Origin: Psychrobium sp. MM17-31 | GTDB taxonomy: Bacteria; Pseudomonadota; Gammaproteobacteria; Enterobacterales; Psychrobiaceae | NCBI RefSeq assembly: GCF_022347785.1 | Contig: NZ_JAKRGA010000003.1 | Span: 496,001-560,000 of the forward strand | Reading direction: 5' to 3' | DNA: 64,000 bases | Position numbers and translations under genes: made by a program | Notes under the pieces: model-generated | The model's database searches: none | The model's input: the letters and a program-made list of their open reading frames with translations, nothing else | What the model was told of the DNA's origin: nothing | Part shown: positions 19,215 to 28,304 of the stretch, one piece after another | Layout: every line of letters begins with the position of its first letter | Position numbering within the stretch: the first letter of the stretch is position 1

Positions 19215-19793
19215 ATGTCACCAATTAAACGCCTTTTTCTCGCTAGTAGCGTTGCTTTATTCTCTGCATTTTCATTTGCCCAAGAGGGTTACGTCTCCGA
19301 CAGTGTTTATACCTACCTTCACACAGGCCCTAGTGCAAAGTTTCGCATACTCGGCAGTATTAATGCGGGTTCTAAGATCACCATCGTAGAACAATCTGAA
19401 GACAAGAAATACACAAAGATTATTGATAGTAAAGGCCGTGAAGGCTGGATTATGTCGGAATTTGTATCGACGCAAGAAAGTCTAAAGCACCGCTATGATG
19501 CATTAGAGTCTCGCCTAAATTCACAGTTAGCTTCTAACGAAGATCTAAGCCGTGAATCTAGCTCAGTGAAAAAACAAGTAAGTGCGCTGCAATCTCGCAT
19601 AGATTCATTAACCGGTGAATTAGCACAAGCGAAATCGGATGTCACAGCCGCGCAAGATAAACTCAAAGGCGAAGATGAAGAAATTAAAATTCAGTGGTTT
19701 ACCCGTGGCGGTATTATGGTCTTTGCCAGCTTTTTAGTAGGCGTTATCGTCTGTTCACTATTCTCTAGAAAGAAAAAACGTTCTAGCTGGTAG
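19215..19793 (+). CDS. SH3-domain/coiled-coil membrane protein (TIGR04211, YgiM-like)
   Basis: A 192-residue protein with a signal peptide ending near AFSFA (residue 22), a bacterial SH3 domain (about 25-85, with TYLHTGPS and the REGWIMSEFV strand), a coiled coil (about 88-158), one membrane helix (about 162-184) and a basic RKKKRSSW tail. This architecture is the TIGR04211/YgiM family. The SH3b domain faces the periplasm and probably contacts cell-wall peptides. The molecular role is unknown. It is a single gene next to the csrB regulatory region; a 113-base gap separates it from the response-regulator gene. Confidence 0.88.
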   Translation: MSPIKRLFLASSVALFSAFSFAQEGYVSDSVYTYLHTGPSAKFRILGSINAGSKITIVEQSEDKKYTKIIDSKGREGWIMSEFVSTQESLKHRYDALESRLNSQLASNEDLSRESSSVKKQVSALQSRIDSLTGELAQAKSDVTAAQDKLKGEDEEIKIQWFTRGGIMVFASFLVGVIVCSLFSRKKKRSSW

Positions 19794-19906
19794 TCCGTGT
19801 TTTCTAACTGTTTATACCACTAAATATCCCTTGAAACTCTTAAGATTTTCGATATGTTATTCATAAGAGTCTATTAAAAATCAACTTTCAATATCGACGA
19901 AATCAT

Positions 19907-20968
19907 ATGACAATTCCCGTTTTAATTTGTGATGATTCAAGCTTTGCTCGCAAGCAAATGACCCGCGCCCTCCCCGACAATTGGGACGTGAGTATTTCGT
20001 ATGCAGAAAATGGCGAACAAGCCATCGAAGCCATCAAGGCGGGACTAGGCGATGTGCTCTTTCTCGATTTGAACATGCCAGTTCTCGACGGTTACGGCAC
20101 CTTAGAAGTCATTCAAAAAGAAGACTTACCAACGCTTACTATTGTTGTATCGGGCGACATTCAGCCTTGTGCTCATGCCCGTGTAAAAGCTTTAGGCGCG
20201 CTAGATTTTATTAAGAAACCGACAGATAAAGACAAGGTTAGCGAGCTATTAACTAACTACGGTATTATGCGAGAAGAAGACTGTCTCGCTGCCGAACTTA
20301 TTGCCGACAATCAATCTCAGCTAGCGTCAACAGAAAAAGAGCAAGACAAACACTCTATTACCGAATCAGGCATCAACCTCGATCCTTACCAAGAAGTATC
20401 AAATGTCGCGATGGGGCGAGCAGCAGATCTATTAGCACGCGTACTTAATGTAAAAGTACGCTTGCCGATCCCGAAGGTAAACGCACTTGCCTCAAGTGAG
20501 TTACACATGATGCTAAAAGCCACTGACGAAGTTGATTCGATTTCGGCGGTATGTCAGGGCTATGTCGGTTCAGGTATCGCGGGTGAAGCGCTGATCTTAT
20601 TCTACGACTCTTGCTATAAAGAGCTTGCTAAGCTGATGAATCACGATGGTGAAATCACCGAAGCGGTAGAACGAGAAATGCTAGTTGAGCTGTCCAATCT
20701 ACTTATTGGCGCCTTCTTGAAAGGCTTCTCAGATCAACTTGATTTGTCATTTAGTCAATCACACCCTGAGCTATTAGGACTGCATCGCAATATTGATGAA
20801 CTCATAAATTCCAATACACGCAACTGGCAAGAAATTGTTGCGATAGAAATCAATTACGTGATTGAAGATTACAACATCGAGTGTGATCTCATTATCTTGA
20901 TTACCCAAGACTCCTTACCGATATTGAATAACAAGCTGATTTACCTGCTAGACGAGCAACGCGCATGA
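19907..20968 (+). CDS. Response regulator with C-terminal CheC/CheX-like domain
   Basis: A 353-residue cytoplasmic protein. The receiver domain (about 1-122) has acidic residues in ICDDSSFAR, the phospho-acceptor Asp54 in LFLDLNMP, a Thr/Ser switch in VVSGD and a Lys in IKKP. After a linker comes a domain (about 160-350) resembling CheC/CheX-type phosphatases (EVSNVAMGRAADLLA, later EMLVELSNLLIGAF repeating the E-x-x-N helix pattern). Such fusions may dephosphorylate their own or partner receivers. The stop overlaps the start of the GGDEF gene in ATGA, so the two form a signalling unit. CheC assignment is by motif pattern only. Confidence 0.85.
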   Translation: MTIPVLICDDSSFARKQMTRALPDNWDVSISYAENGEQAIEAIKAGLGDVLFLDLNMPVLDGYGTLEVIQKEDLPTLTIVVSGDIQPCAHARVKALGALDFIKKPTDKDKVSELLTNYGIMREEDCLAAELIADNQSQLASTEKEQDKHSITESGINLDPYQEVSNVAMGRAADLLARVLNVKVRLPIPKVNALASSELHMMLKATDEVDSISAVCQGYVGSGIAGEALILFYDSCYKELAKLMNHDGEITEAVEREMLVELSNLLIGAFLKGFSDQLDLSFSQSHPELLGLHRNIDELINSNTRNWQEIVAIEINYVIEDYNIECDLIILITQDSLPILNNKLIYLLDEQRA

Positions 20969-21924
20969 ACCAAATAGATTACAAAGAATTTCATTGGATG
21001 GTGTCGATGATCAATAGCATCGACGCGGGTTTAGTCGTGTTAGACAACGATTATATAGTGGAGTCATGGAATGGCTTTATGTATCACCACAGTAATATCG
21101 ATGCAGTAGATGCTAAAGGCAGAAATATATTTGAAATTTTCCCGAGCTTAGACAAATCCTGGTTTATGCGAAAAGTTGAAGCTGTTAAAACAATTCAAAA
21201 TCAGTCGTTTATTACCTGGGAACAAAAACCTTACATCTTCCCGTTTAAGAATTACCGCCCTATTACTGGTACTGTTGAGCACATGTACCAAAACGTGACG
21301 ATTTTACCGCTACCGTCGCTAACTGGCAGCATCGACCAGATTTGCTTAATTATCTATGACGTGACTGATATCGCAGCAAACCGCATGGAATTACAAAAAG
21401 CAAATGCTCAGCTTGAAAAGCTCAATAAGACAGATCCGCTGACGCAAATTGATAATCGCAGTGGCTTAGAAGTGAGTGTTAATCTCGCTAACAAGCACTA
21501 CAAGCTACAACAAACTATTAGCTCATTAGTCATGCTCGACATTGATCATTTCAAAAAGATCAATGATACCCACGGCCATCCTGCTGGCGATGCCATTTTA
21601 AAACAGTTGGCTAAGCTCATTAAAGAGACGATGCGCGAGCATGACAGTGTAGCCCGTTACGGCGGTGAAGAATTTGCAATCATTTTGCACAATACTAGTA
21701 GCGACAATGCGAGTCATTTTGTTGAACGCCTGCGTAAGCTCGTCGAAAACACGAAATTTACCTTTGAAGACACGGTTATCAAAGTCACCATAAGTTTCGG
21801 AATTGCTCAAATCTCTACTAAGAATGGCGATAATAAAGCCTGGATGGCAGCCGCCGACCAAGCGTTATATCAAGCAAAGAAACAAGGTCGAAATCAAGGC
21901 GTTGTCTTTGAATCTATGGGGTAA
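20965..21924 (+). CDS. PAS-GGDEF diguanylate cyclase
   Basis: A 319-residue cytoplasmic protein. The N-terminal PAS domain (about 12-140) is followed by a short coiled linker and a GGDEF domain (about 155-315). The active-site loop is GGEEF (residues 233-237), an active variant that makes c-di-GMP from two GTP. The substrate-binding and metal residues in VMLDIDHFKKINDTHGHPAGD are intact. No RxxD inhibitory site is obvious upstream of GGEEF. It is translationally coupled to the REC-CheC-like gene through a 4-base overlap, suggesting the receiver protein controls it. Its last 11 bases overlap the convergent M28 peptidase gene. Confidence 0.93.
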   Translation: MNQIDYKEFHWMVSMINSIDAGLVVLDNDYIVESWNGFMYHHSNIDAVDAKGRNIFEIFPSLDKSWFMRKVEAVKTIQNQSFITWEQKPYIFPFKNYRPITGTVEHMYQNVTILPLPSLTGSIDQICLIIYDVTDIAANRMELQKANAQLEKLNKTDPLTQIDNRSGLEVSVNLANKHYKLQQTISSLVMLDIDHFKKINDTHGHPAGDAILKQLAKLIKETMREHDSVARYGGEEFAIILHNTSSDNASHFVERLRKLVENTKFTFEDTVIKVTISFGIAQISTKNGDNKAWMAAADQALYQAKKQGRNQGVVFESMG

Positions 21925-22852
21925 TACCTTTTAACGCCCGCTGTTCAAAAATCAAATAAAGCTGCTCAACCACGCTGACGCGATTACTAAATCGCGTTGG
22001 CGATATACTCGCCGCAGTGTCTCGTGGCGTATGATAATCGGCATGTTGCCCGCCTCCCACAAACACAAAATCAACGCCTTGTTTCGCAAACGAATAGTGA
22101 TCGCTAGCCTTTTTATAGTCGATAATCTTAGTATTTGAAAAACTGCGATGGGTGCGACGGCTTATTAAACAACTTTGCTCAATCATTTTAACCTGTTGGT
22201 GGACAGGGTCACGTTTAGACCAACTAGCAAGGTAATACAGACGCTTAGCACGCCCCACCATGTCCAAGTTAATATTTAATAATACCTTATCCAAATCAAT
22301 AGTATTTGACGCAATCAATTGCTCGCTGCCCAATAGCCCTTTTTCTTCAGCATCAGTTGCGACAAATAGCACAGTGACCTGCGGGTGGTGCGTCTTAAGA
22401 TAAGTTGCTAGGGCTAGCATCATGGCGACACCAGAGGCATTATCGTCAGCACCATGATAAGTATGATGCCCACGGCCACCTAAATGATCATAATGCGCCG
22501 TAACGACTATATATTGCTCGCTGTTAGATTGACCTTGAATCATCCCAAGCACATTAGTGCCAACTCGTTTGCCAAGCTTAGGATGAGCGAAGCGTTGCAT
22601 ATGACTCCCCTGCCATGGCAAGAGGCCAATTTCATTAAAGCGTTTGATGATGTATTGATAGCTTAGACGATGACCATCACTTCCTGTGCGCCGCCCTGCC
22701 ATTTTAGGTGATGCCAACACCTTTAGATCAGTGATTAATTGTTGGTTAACGCTGTTAGGAACTTGATATGACTTGCAGGGACGAGTTTGATTCATCGATT
22801 GGCAACCGATTAGCAAAATTACAGCGCTTATGCACGCGACCGCTTTTGTCAT
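21914..22852 (-). CDS. M28-family zinc aminopeptidase, lipoprotein
   Basis: A 312-residue exported peptidase. A lipoprotein signal ends at Cys17 (LIGC). The M28 dizinc ligands are all present: His in TAHYDHLG, Asp in GADDNASG, the Glu pair in DAEEKGLLGS, Asp in NLDMVGR and the last His in DYHTPRDT. It should release N-terminal amino acids from peptides in the periplasm or at the outer membrane. The ATG at 22852 is chosen over a GTG two codons upstream because AAGGGGGA is six bases before it but abuts the GTG. It overlaps the diguanylate cyclase gene tail to tail by 11 bases. Confidence 0.9.
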   Translation of the reverse strand: MTKAVACISAVILLIGCQSMNQTRPCKSYQVPNSVNQQLITDLKVLASPKMAGRRTGSDGHRLSYQYIIKRFNEIGLLPWQGSHMQRFAHPKLGKRVGTNVLGMIQGQSNSEQYIVVTAHYDHLGGRGHHTYHGADDNASGVAMMLALATYLKTHHPQVTVLFVATDAEEKGLLGSEQLIASNTIDLDKVLLNINLDMVGRAKRLYYLASWSKRDPVHQQVKMIEQSCLISRRTHRSFSNTKIIDYKKASDHYSFAKQGVDFVFVGGGQHADYHTPRDTAASISPTRFSNRVSVVEQLYLIFEQRALKGITP

Positions 22853-22941
22853 ATCCACTCCCCCTTGAACAATTCCATGTTATTCATTGTTTTAATAAGT
22901 ATAATACGCGTTTAATTACCTTATCTGTCAAACACTAAATT

Positions 22942-23298
22942 ATGAATTTTATTAATCGTATCTCACTGATTGTCACACCAAAATCACCAATGCATCAATG
23001 GGTAAGCGCCGTTGCACAAGACGAAGCTCCAACGTTAGAAGAAATGACAAGCGAATCGAGCTGCTATTTATTAGATGAGCCAGAGTACGAAACAGAGCTA
23101 AACGAGCTTACACAGGCTCTAATTCAAGCCAATTTCCAGCAAATTTGGCGCAATGAACTCGCTGTATGGGATGAATATCTCGATAACGCGCCAAGCGATA
23201 TAAGCCAAGCAACCTTTGAGCAATGGTTTGACGTTCGTCTTTCGGGGTTAACCTTTGATTTGGCAAAACAACCATTAATGATTGCCAAAGTTGAGTAA
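22942..23298 (+). CDS. Hypothetical protein, acidic, 118 residues
   Basis: Not recognised. It is an acidic soluble protein, with no signal or membrane segment, Trp-rich in the second half (IWRNELAVWDEYLD, EQWFDVRLSG). The ATG at 22942 follows a 90-base region shared divergently with the M28 peptidase gene. Codon use and third-position pattern resemble the neighbours, so it is likely a real gene. It lies upstream of cysE with 111 bases between, so co-transcription is possible but not shown. Confidence 0.7.
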   Translation: MNFINRISLIVTPKSPMHQWVSAVAQDEAPTLEEMTSESSCYLLDEPEYETELNELTQALIQANFQQIWRNELAVWDEYLDNAPSDISQATFEQWFDVRLSGLTFDLAKQPLMIAKVE

Positions 23299-23409
23299 TC
23301 CATCACCAACTTAGCGCCAATTCGCTCTATCTTATGAATAAAAACACCTTGCTCCATCCCTTGGAGCATGGCACATTAACACTCTTTACCACTGCTTATT
23401 ACAATAGAA

Positions 23410-24237
23410 ATGACCATAGCTTCACTTTGGGAAGATATTTTAAAAGAAGCCAAAGCCGCCGTTGCCCATGAGCCGCTTTTAACGAATCTTTACCGCAGCC
23501 ATATTATCGATCAACCTTCTTTACCTGCTGCCATGAGTAACATTCTGGCAAGCAAGCTCTATGATACCTATATGCCTGCCTGTGAACTAGAGCGCTTGTT
23601 TAACGATGCGTTTGAAGAGATGCCCTGCTTAGTCGAAAACAGCATTTATGACATTAAAGCTGTGCGCGAGCGTGATCCGGCTATCGAAACTTATCCCGAT
23701 GTCATTTTATACCTCAAAGGATTTCAAGCGTTGCAGGCTTATCGCGTTGCCCATTGCTTATGGAATCGCGACCGCAAAGCACTAGCGAGCTTTATTCAAA
23801 GCCGTGTTTCGGCGACCTTCGATGTGGATATTCATCCCGCTGCGACCGTGGGTAAAGGCGTGATGCTCGATCACGCTTGTGGCATCGTTGTTGGTGAAAC
23901 CAGTGTTATTGAAGATAACGTATCAATTTTGCAAGGCGTAACCCTTGGCGGTACGGGTAAAGAAAGCGGCGATCGTCACCCGAAAGTACGTGCCGGTGTG
24001 CTTATTGGCGCAGGGGCTAAAATCTTGGGTAATATAGAGATAGGTTCAGGTGCAAAAATCGGCGCAGGTAGCGTCGTACTAAAAGCCGTTAAGCCTCATA
24101 CAACAGTGGCTGGTGTGCCTGCTAAACAAATCGGTTCACCAGAGAGTATTATGCCAGCACTAGATATGTGCCAGAATCTTGAAAAAGAATTGGCAGATTC
24201 TAAAAAGAATCCACCAATGTTGGATTTTGATATCTAG
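23410..24237 (+). CDS. cysE: Serine O-acetyltransferase
   Basis: A 275-residue enzyme that acetylates serine with acetyl-CoA, the first step of cysteine synthesis. The N-terminal helical domain (about 1-140, with ERDPA) is followed by a left-handed beta helix of hexapeptide repeats (about 145-250). It includes catalytic residues in DIHPAA, DHACGIVVGE and the loop GGTGKESGDRHPKVR. The C-terminus ends in DFDI; the terminal Ile is the residue that inserts into cysteine synthase CysK. The 111-base leader contains a perfect hairpin, TGCTCCA/TGGAGCA (23350-23368), without a T tract, of unknown role. Confidence 0.95.
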   Translation: MTIASLWEDILKEAKAAVAHEPLLTNLYRSHIIDQPSLPAAMSNILASKLYDTYMPACELERLFNDAFEEMPCLVENSIYDIKAVRERDPAIETYPDVILYLKGFQALQAYRVAHCLWNRDRKALASFIQSRVSATFDVDIHPAATVGKGVMLDHACGIVVGETSVIEDNVSILQGVTLGGTGKESGDRHPKVRAGVLIGAGAKILGNIEIGSGAKIGAGSVVLKAVKPHTTVAGVPAKQIGSPESIMPALDMCQNLEKELADSKKNPPMLDFDI

Positions 24238-24265
24238 GCCTACTTAGTCAACCAAGCCAAAGAGC

Positions 24266-25642
24266 TTAATCAACCAAAGCAAAGAGTGGCGCTAACAAAT
24301 CAGGCAAGTCATCCACCGACTTTTGACGTGATAGCCTATCAAGCGCCACAAAAATCTTCTTTTTATCATCGCTATTAAGGTTATCTAATAACGGCTCCAG
24401 TCCTATTTCATCTAGCACAATACCATCGCGCTGCGCATGATTTCGACCTTTAAGCTGACTAAACATAAACACAAAACGCGCTAAGATTACATAAGGAAAG
24501 TTCTTACTGGCCACAGGTCCCAAGCGCGCTTCATAGCCTCCCATCGGTAGTCCTTTAATTTTTGATGATGCGAGTTTATCAGCGCCAAACCAAGCTGCGG
24601 TCGAGCCAACCACACCGCCGCCAATCGCCCCCAGCATAAATGAATGGCCAGCGACGGCTAAATCTAACGCGCCACCAGCAGCAGCGCCAGTCACAGCAGC
24701 AACACTGGTCAGTTGTTTCTTACTTAATCCCCAGCCATACCACTTTTCGGTATCAAAGAGATCATCCGGCAATGACAATTCGCTATCACTGCGCTCTAAA
24801 CGTTGATGACGGTAAATAAGTTGTAATTCATCCAGCGCATTTTTCTCACGGCGGCGCATCCAATCATAAAACTGTTTCTCAAGCACCGGTTTTAGCGTTT
24901 GTGCTTGAGTTTTCGACAGCGCTTTTTTCCGCGTTTTATACTGCGTCATTTCTTCCAGCAACTGCGCGGCAACAAAGCAGCTTTGAAAGACTTGATGGGT
25001 TGTCTCATTTTCAAAGGCAGAGATGATTGCTCTTAACTGCGCCTGCCACGGTTGATGAATCGCCGCAAAGGCTTGCAGTAATTCTATATGCTGCTCAATA
25101 TCGGCTTTAACTGCATCAAACACCCGCACCACGCTAAAATATTGCCCTAATGCAGCTTGCCAGTTGGCGACATAATCATCGTTTTGAATGGGATTAATCA
25201 GCGCCATAGTCGGTTGCCCAGTCCAGCGTAGTATTTCCATTTCAGCTTCGTATTCTGGACTGTACGGACGAGAGCCATCCACAACATATAAAATTGCCGC
25301 GCCATCGATAATGGGTTTAAGTAACTCAATTTCATCGACAAATTGTTGCTGGCAGCTTTCATCGTTTAAAAACGCTATCACACACTCTCGGCGCTTATCC
25401 GCCGTCGGATTATGAGCCTTTAACCACGCCAATACCTTACGCGGACGCTGAAAGCCCGGTGTATCCACCAAGCGATAATGCGCTTGGCCAATGTTTATAT
25501 CAAAAGTTTCCGAAACAACCGTGGTGCCACTTTGCATGGAAATAGCAATTTGATCATTGCGGGCTAATGTCGACACGACTGACGACTTGCCTTTATTGGG
25601 ATGGCCAACAACTGCAAAACTAGGCACTGTTGAGTTAGTCAT
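24266..25642 (-). CDS. DUF3482 family Era-like GTPase
   Basis: A 458-residue protein with an N-terminal TRAFAC GTPase domain: P-loop GHPNKGKSS (about residues 13-21), G2 threonine region GTTVVSET and G3 DTPG. The G4 motif appears as ALINPIQNDD rather than classical NKxD, so nucleotide specificity is unproven. A C-terminal DUF3482 region contains a glycine-rich hydrophobic segment (GAAAGGALDLAVAG, GGGVVGSTAAWFG) that may insert into membrane. The ATG at 25642 is preferred over one at 25657 because AGGAG lies seven bases before it. The start overlaps the DUF2868 stop by eight bases. The two families regularly pair; their joint function is unknown. Confidence 0.88.
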   Translation of the reverse strand: MTNSTVPSFAVVGHPNKGKSSVVSTLARNDQIAISMQSGTTVVSETFDINIGQAHYRLVDTPGFQRPRKVLAWLKAHNPTADKRRECVIAFLNDESCQQQFVDEIELLKPIIDGAAILYVVDGSRPYSPEYEAEMEILRWTGQPTMALINPIQNDDYVANWQAALGQYFSVVRVFDAVKADIEQHIELLQAFAAIHQPWQAQLRAIISAFENETTHQVFQSCFVAAQLLEEMTQYKTRKKALSKTQAQTLKPVLEKQFYDWMRRREKNALDELQLIYRHQRLERSDSELSLPDDLFDTEKWYGWGLSKKQLTSVAAVTGAAAGGALDLAVAGHSFMLGAIGGGVVGSTAAWFGADKLASSKIKGLPMGGYEARLGPVASKNFPYVILARFVFMFSQLKGRNHAQRDGIVLDEIGLEPLLDNLNSDDKKKIFVALDRLSRQKSVDDLPDLLAPLFALVD

Positions 25643-26849
25643 GCTGTGACTCCTCATCGATATAGTCTCTATCTATAAATAAGCTCCAATCATCAAGGGT
25701 TAGACAAAAGCGGCGCCACTCATCGACATAGTGAGATGCAATGGGTTGCAGATCACCTTCTTTATGATCAATCAGTTCAATCACGCCGTGGGACTGTGTT
25801 AAATAGTCTTTGAGCTCCCCCATTGGCGGCTCCCATGCAGCAACCACTAGAATTTGCGGCCGCTTATCGTCAAGCGCCACTTGTTCATCTTTGCCATGAA
25901 AACCCACTTGATAAACATTGGCAGGAAGCGTTTGGTAAGACGTTTTAATCTTTTCCAATAATGCTGGTGGCATAGCAAGCCAGCAACACAGGTTATAATC
26001 TTTTAGATTAGGGCGCTGATAATTGACCTTCGCAAGCGGCGTTTGCTCAGGCTGCGGATTAACAGGTGCTTTAATTACAACTTCTGTTGGTTGATAGCTC
26101 GGCAAACGGTTAAAGCGCCATGTGGCAAACATGCTGCTGAGTATACGAGGCACAATCGCGTACACCAATTGCGCCATTAATAAATACAACCACCAAGCAC
26201 CAAAATCAGTGTTCGATGAGGTGTTTGATTGCGTAAATCGATTTTCCTGCGTCGCTTCAATTAGCGCGATATTAGGTAATCCCGCATCAAAAAATTGCCA
26301 TGGCAGCGCAATAAATCGAAGCACTGGCTCGATATGACTGGCCGAGAGCAGCGTTGAGCGCCACACAAAGGCAACATCACTAAATAGCAACACCATTAAA
26401 AAAGACACCAGACAACCAAGACTAAAAGCCAATACTGATTGCTGTGAGCACATCATTAGCCAAGGAGCGAACCGTTGCTCGCGCTTTAATTGTGTTAGCG
26501 CCGATTTCTGACTAGCGGGAATGATCGGGAGTTTTAACAATAGCGGTAGAATCTTGAGGGATTGCGCTTTAGGTAACACTTTTGAGACAATCAATAAGAT
26601 ACAAGAAACAAAAGGCCACAGTACGAACAGCGCAATAAAATGCAACAGATTGACTCGCCCCAGCTCATCACCTGACACGACGCCTGCGCTTAACATCAAT
26701 CCGACAATAAAAAATAATGAAATGAAACCAATTTTCAACTGGTTAACTTTACCAAGCTCTGACAAGAAATGAGATCCCAACAACAAAAGGCCTATATTGA
26801 ACAATTTGCCTCTAGGTTGCAATGAACAAGCGTAACAAATTGATTCCAT
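25635..26849 (-). CDS. DUF2868 family membrane protein
   Basis: A 404-residue integral membrane protein with about four to five hydrophobic segments in the first 250 residues (IGFISLFFIVGLMLSAG, FIALFVLWPFVSCILLIV, FSLGCLVSFLMVLLF, WWLYLLMAQLVYAIV) and a soluble C-terminal domain of about 130 residues. It is the upstream member of the DUF2868-DUF3482 pair, overlapping by eight bases, so the GTPase probably works with this membrane partner. No catalytic motif is seen. The ATG at 26849 has a weak ribosome-binding site, and a later start is possible. Confidence 0.82.
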   Translation of the reverse strand: MESICYACSLQPRGKLFNIGLLLLGSHFLSELGKVNQLKIGFISLFFIVGLMLSAGVVSGDELGRVNLLHFIALFVLWPFVSCILLIVSKVLPKAQSLKILPLLLKLPIIPASQKSALTQLKREQRFAPWLMMCSQQSVLAFSLGCLVSFLMVLLFSDVAFVWRSTLLSASHIEPVLRFIALPWQFFDAGLPNIALIEATQENRFTQSNTSSNTDFGAWWLYLLMAQLVYAIVPRILSSMFATWRFNRLPSYQPTEVVIKAPVNPQPEQTPLAKVNYQRPNLKDYNLCCWLAMPPALLEKIKTSYQTLPANVYQVGFHGKDEQVALDDKRPQILVVAAWEPPMGELKDYLTQSHGVIELIDHKEGDLQPIASHYVDEWRRFCLTLDDWSLFIDRDYIDEESQHD

Positions 26850-26904
26850 TAGACTGACGCACTAAAATGTCCTCAAAATCAAAAACAATAATCACGAGCA
26901 ATTT

Positions 26905-27588
26905 ATGTCGCAATCAAAATTAGTGTGGGATCTACCACTACGACTATTCCACTGGAGCTTTGCTGCCACCATTATCGGCTGTTGGATTACCAACGAGTTA
27001 GGCAACGATTACATCGACTTGCATATGCAACTAGGCTACGTTGCCCTAGGATTAGTCATCTTCCGCGTTATCTGGGGAATTGTCGGCACTAAACACGCAC
27101 GATTCGCCAGTTTCTTTCCAACGCCAAATAGCATTAAAGCCTATTTAAGCCTGCCCAAGGACGCGCCACCAGCCATTGGCCATAATCCACTAGGTAGCTT
27201 GATGGTGTTTGCCATGCTGGCGCTAGTACTTGCTCAGGCGGTAAGCGGTCTTTTTGTTGATGATGATGTGTTTTCTAGTGGCCCATACTACAATGCGCTA
27301 GGTGGGGACGTTGATAAAGTAATGGCCTTTATTCATCACAACCTGTTTGATTTCATAATTGCCGCTATCGCATTGCATATTGCCGCCGTGCTGTTTTACC
27401 AGTTTGGTAAAAAACACAGCTTGGTACCGCCGATGATCCACGGTAAGAAAAGCGGTGAACACCTTAATGACGATAATACCATTATCAGCTCTAAGCTAAT
27501 TCTGGCGTTAATTATTGCAGCAGCCACCGCCGCCTTTGTTTATTGGCTTGTCGTACTTAACGTGCCTGAGCCTGAGATGTATTACTAA
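26905..27588 (+). CDS. Cytochrome b561-family di-haem membrane protein
   Basis: A 227-residue protein with five hydrophobic helices, four of which form the bacterial cytochrome b561 bundle. Candidate haem-ligating His residues occur in LRLFHWSF, DLHMQLGY, FIHHNLFD and ALHIAAV. It starts WDLPLRLFHW, the hallmark of the family that includes the b subunit for soluble c-type cytochromes. It likely moves electrons between quinol and a periplasmic acceptor; the convergent cytochrome c' next door is a candidate partner but is in its own transcription unit. Confidence 0.9.
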   Translation: MSQSKLVWDLPLRLFHWSFAATIIGCWITNELGNDYIDLHMQLGYVALGLVIFRVIWGIVGTKHARFASFFPTPNSIKAYLSLPKDAPPAIGHNPLGSLMVFAMLALVLAQAVSGLFVDDDVFSSGPYYNALGGDVDKVMAFIHHNLFDFIIAAIALHIAAVLFYQFGKKHSLVPPMIHGKKSGEHLNDDNTIISSKLILALIIAAATAAFVYWLVVLNVPEPEMYY

Positions 27589-27617
27589 ACTTATACCTTG
27601 CTAAATCGCGCCCATTA

Positions 27618-27650
27618 AAAAAGCCTTATTCAAATGAATAAGGCTTTTTA
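27618..27650. terminator. Bidirectional terminator between cytochrome b561 and cytochrome c'
   Basis: A perfect stem AAAAAGCCTTATTC / GAATAAGGCTTTTT with loop AAAT, with A and T runs on opposite sides, sits between the convergent stop codons. Confidence 0.92.
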
Positions 27651-27670
27651 GTTTCACGAAAGATTAATTA

Positions 27671-28156
27671 TTAGTCTTTCTTGAAATCATCGTGACAACC
27701 ACCACAAGTACGGCCGATACCGCCGATAGCTTTTTTGATTGCTTTCTCATCACCAGACTTAACCACTTTCATTAAGTTAGCAGAAGCCATCGTTAACGCG
27801 TTTGCTTTTTCTGCAAGTAGCTCTGGCTTAGTCCAGTTCGACGCTAGTGCTTCAGTCGATACGTTAAATTTACGAGTATCTGTTGCCATGTAATCAGTAA
27901 TCATCATCGATAGTTGATTAATGCGCGTTGCATTTTTTTCAACTACCGCTTTATCCATTGGCATCTTGCCACGTGCCATAGCGCCCATAGGACCGATGTT
28001 GCTTGCTAATAGCTTGAAAACCGACTGACGTAACTCAGTAGCTTGTTTAGCGTGCTTTTCAGAGCGCGCTTCAGCAGCTGTCGCTGTGCTCATTGCAGCC
28101 GTTGAGGTTAATAGTGCGGCGGTAACTCCCAACACAACTTTTTTCATTGCAGACAT
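27671..28156 (-). CDS. Cytochrome c' (c-prime)
   Basis: A 161-residue periplasmic haem protein. The signal peptide ends near TATA-AEARS. The mature part is a four-helix bundle with the single C-terminal haem motif CGGCH (Cys151-His155), the placement typical of cytochrome c'. These proteins bind NO or CO and are often linked to nitrosative-stress defence. The ATG at 28156 is preferred because AAGGAAG lies just before it; a second ATG three codons on is possible. The neighbouring b561 gene is convergent, not co-transcribed. Confidence 0.93.
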   Translation of the reverse strand: MSAMKKVVLGVTAALLTSTAAMSTATAAEARSEKHAKQATELRQSVFKLLASNIGPMGAMARGKMPMDKAVVEKNATRINQLSMMITDYMATDTRKFNVSTEALASNWTKPELLAEKANALTMASANLMKVVKSGDEKAIKKAIGGIGRTCGGCHDDFKKD

Positions 28157-28244
28157 AAAACTTCCTTTATTCTTGTTTTAAATTCTTATTTTTTCGAACT
28201 AGTTAATCTAGTTTCTCTATCGCTCAAAGAGGAGGTTAAACCAA

Positions 28245-28278
28245 AAAAGGCCACTTTGGGAGAGCAAAGTGACCTTTT
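28245..28278 (-). terminator. Terminator of the TonB receptor gene
   Basis: On the minus strand the stem AAAAGGTCACTTTG / CAAAGTGGCCTTTT has one mismatch, loop CTCTCC and two further Ts. It lies 27 bases after the receptor stop. Confidence 0.88.
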
Positions 28279-28304
28279 GTTGATTTTTTGAGTCGTTAAA
28301 ATCG

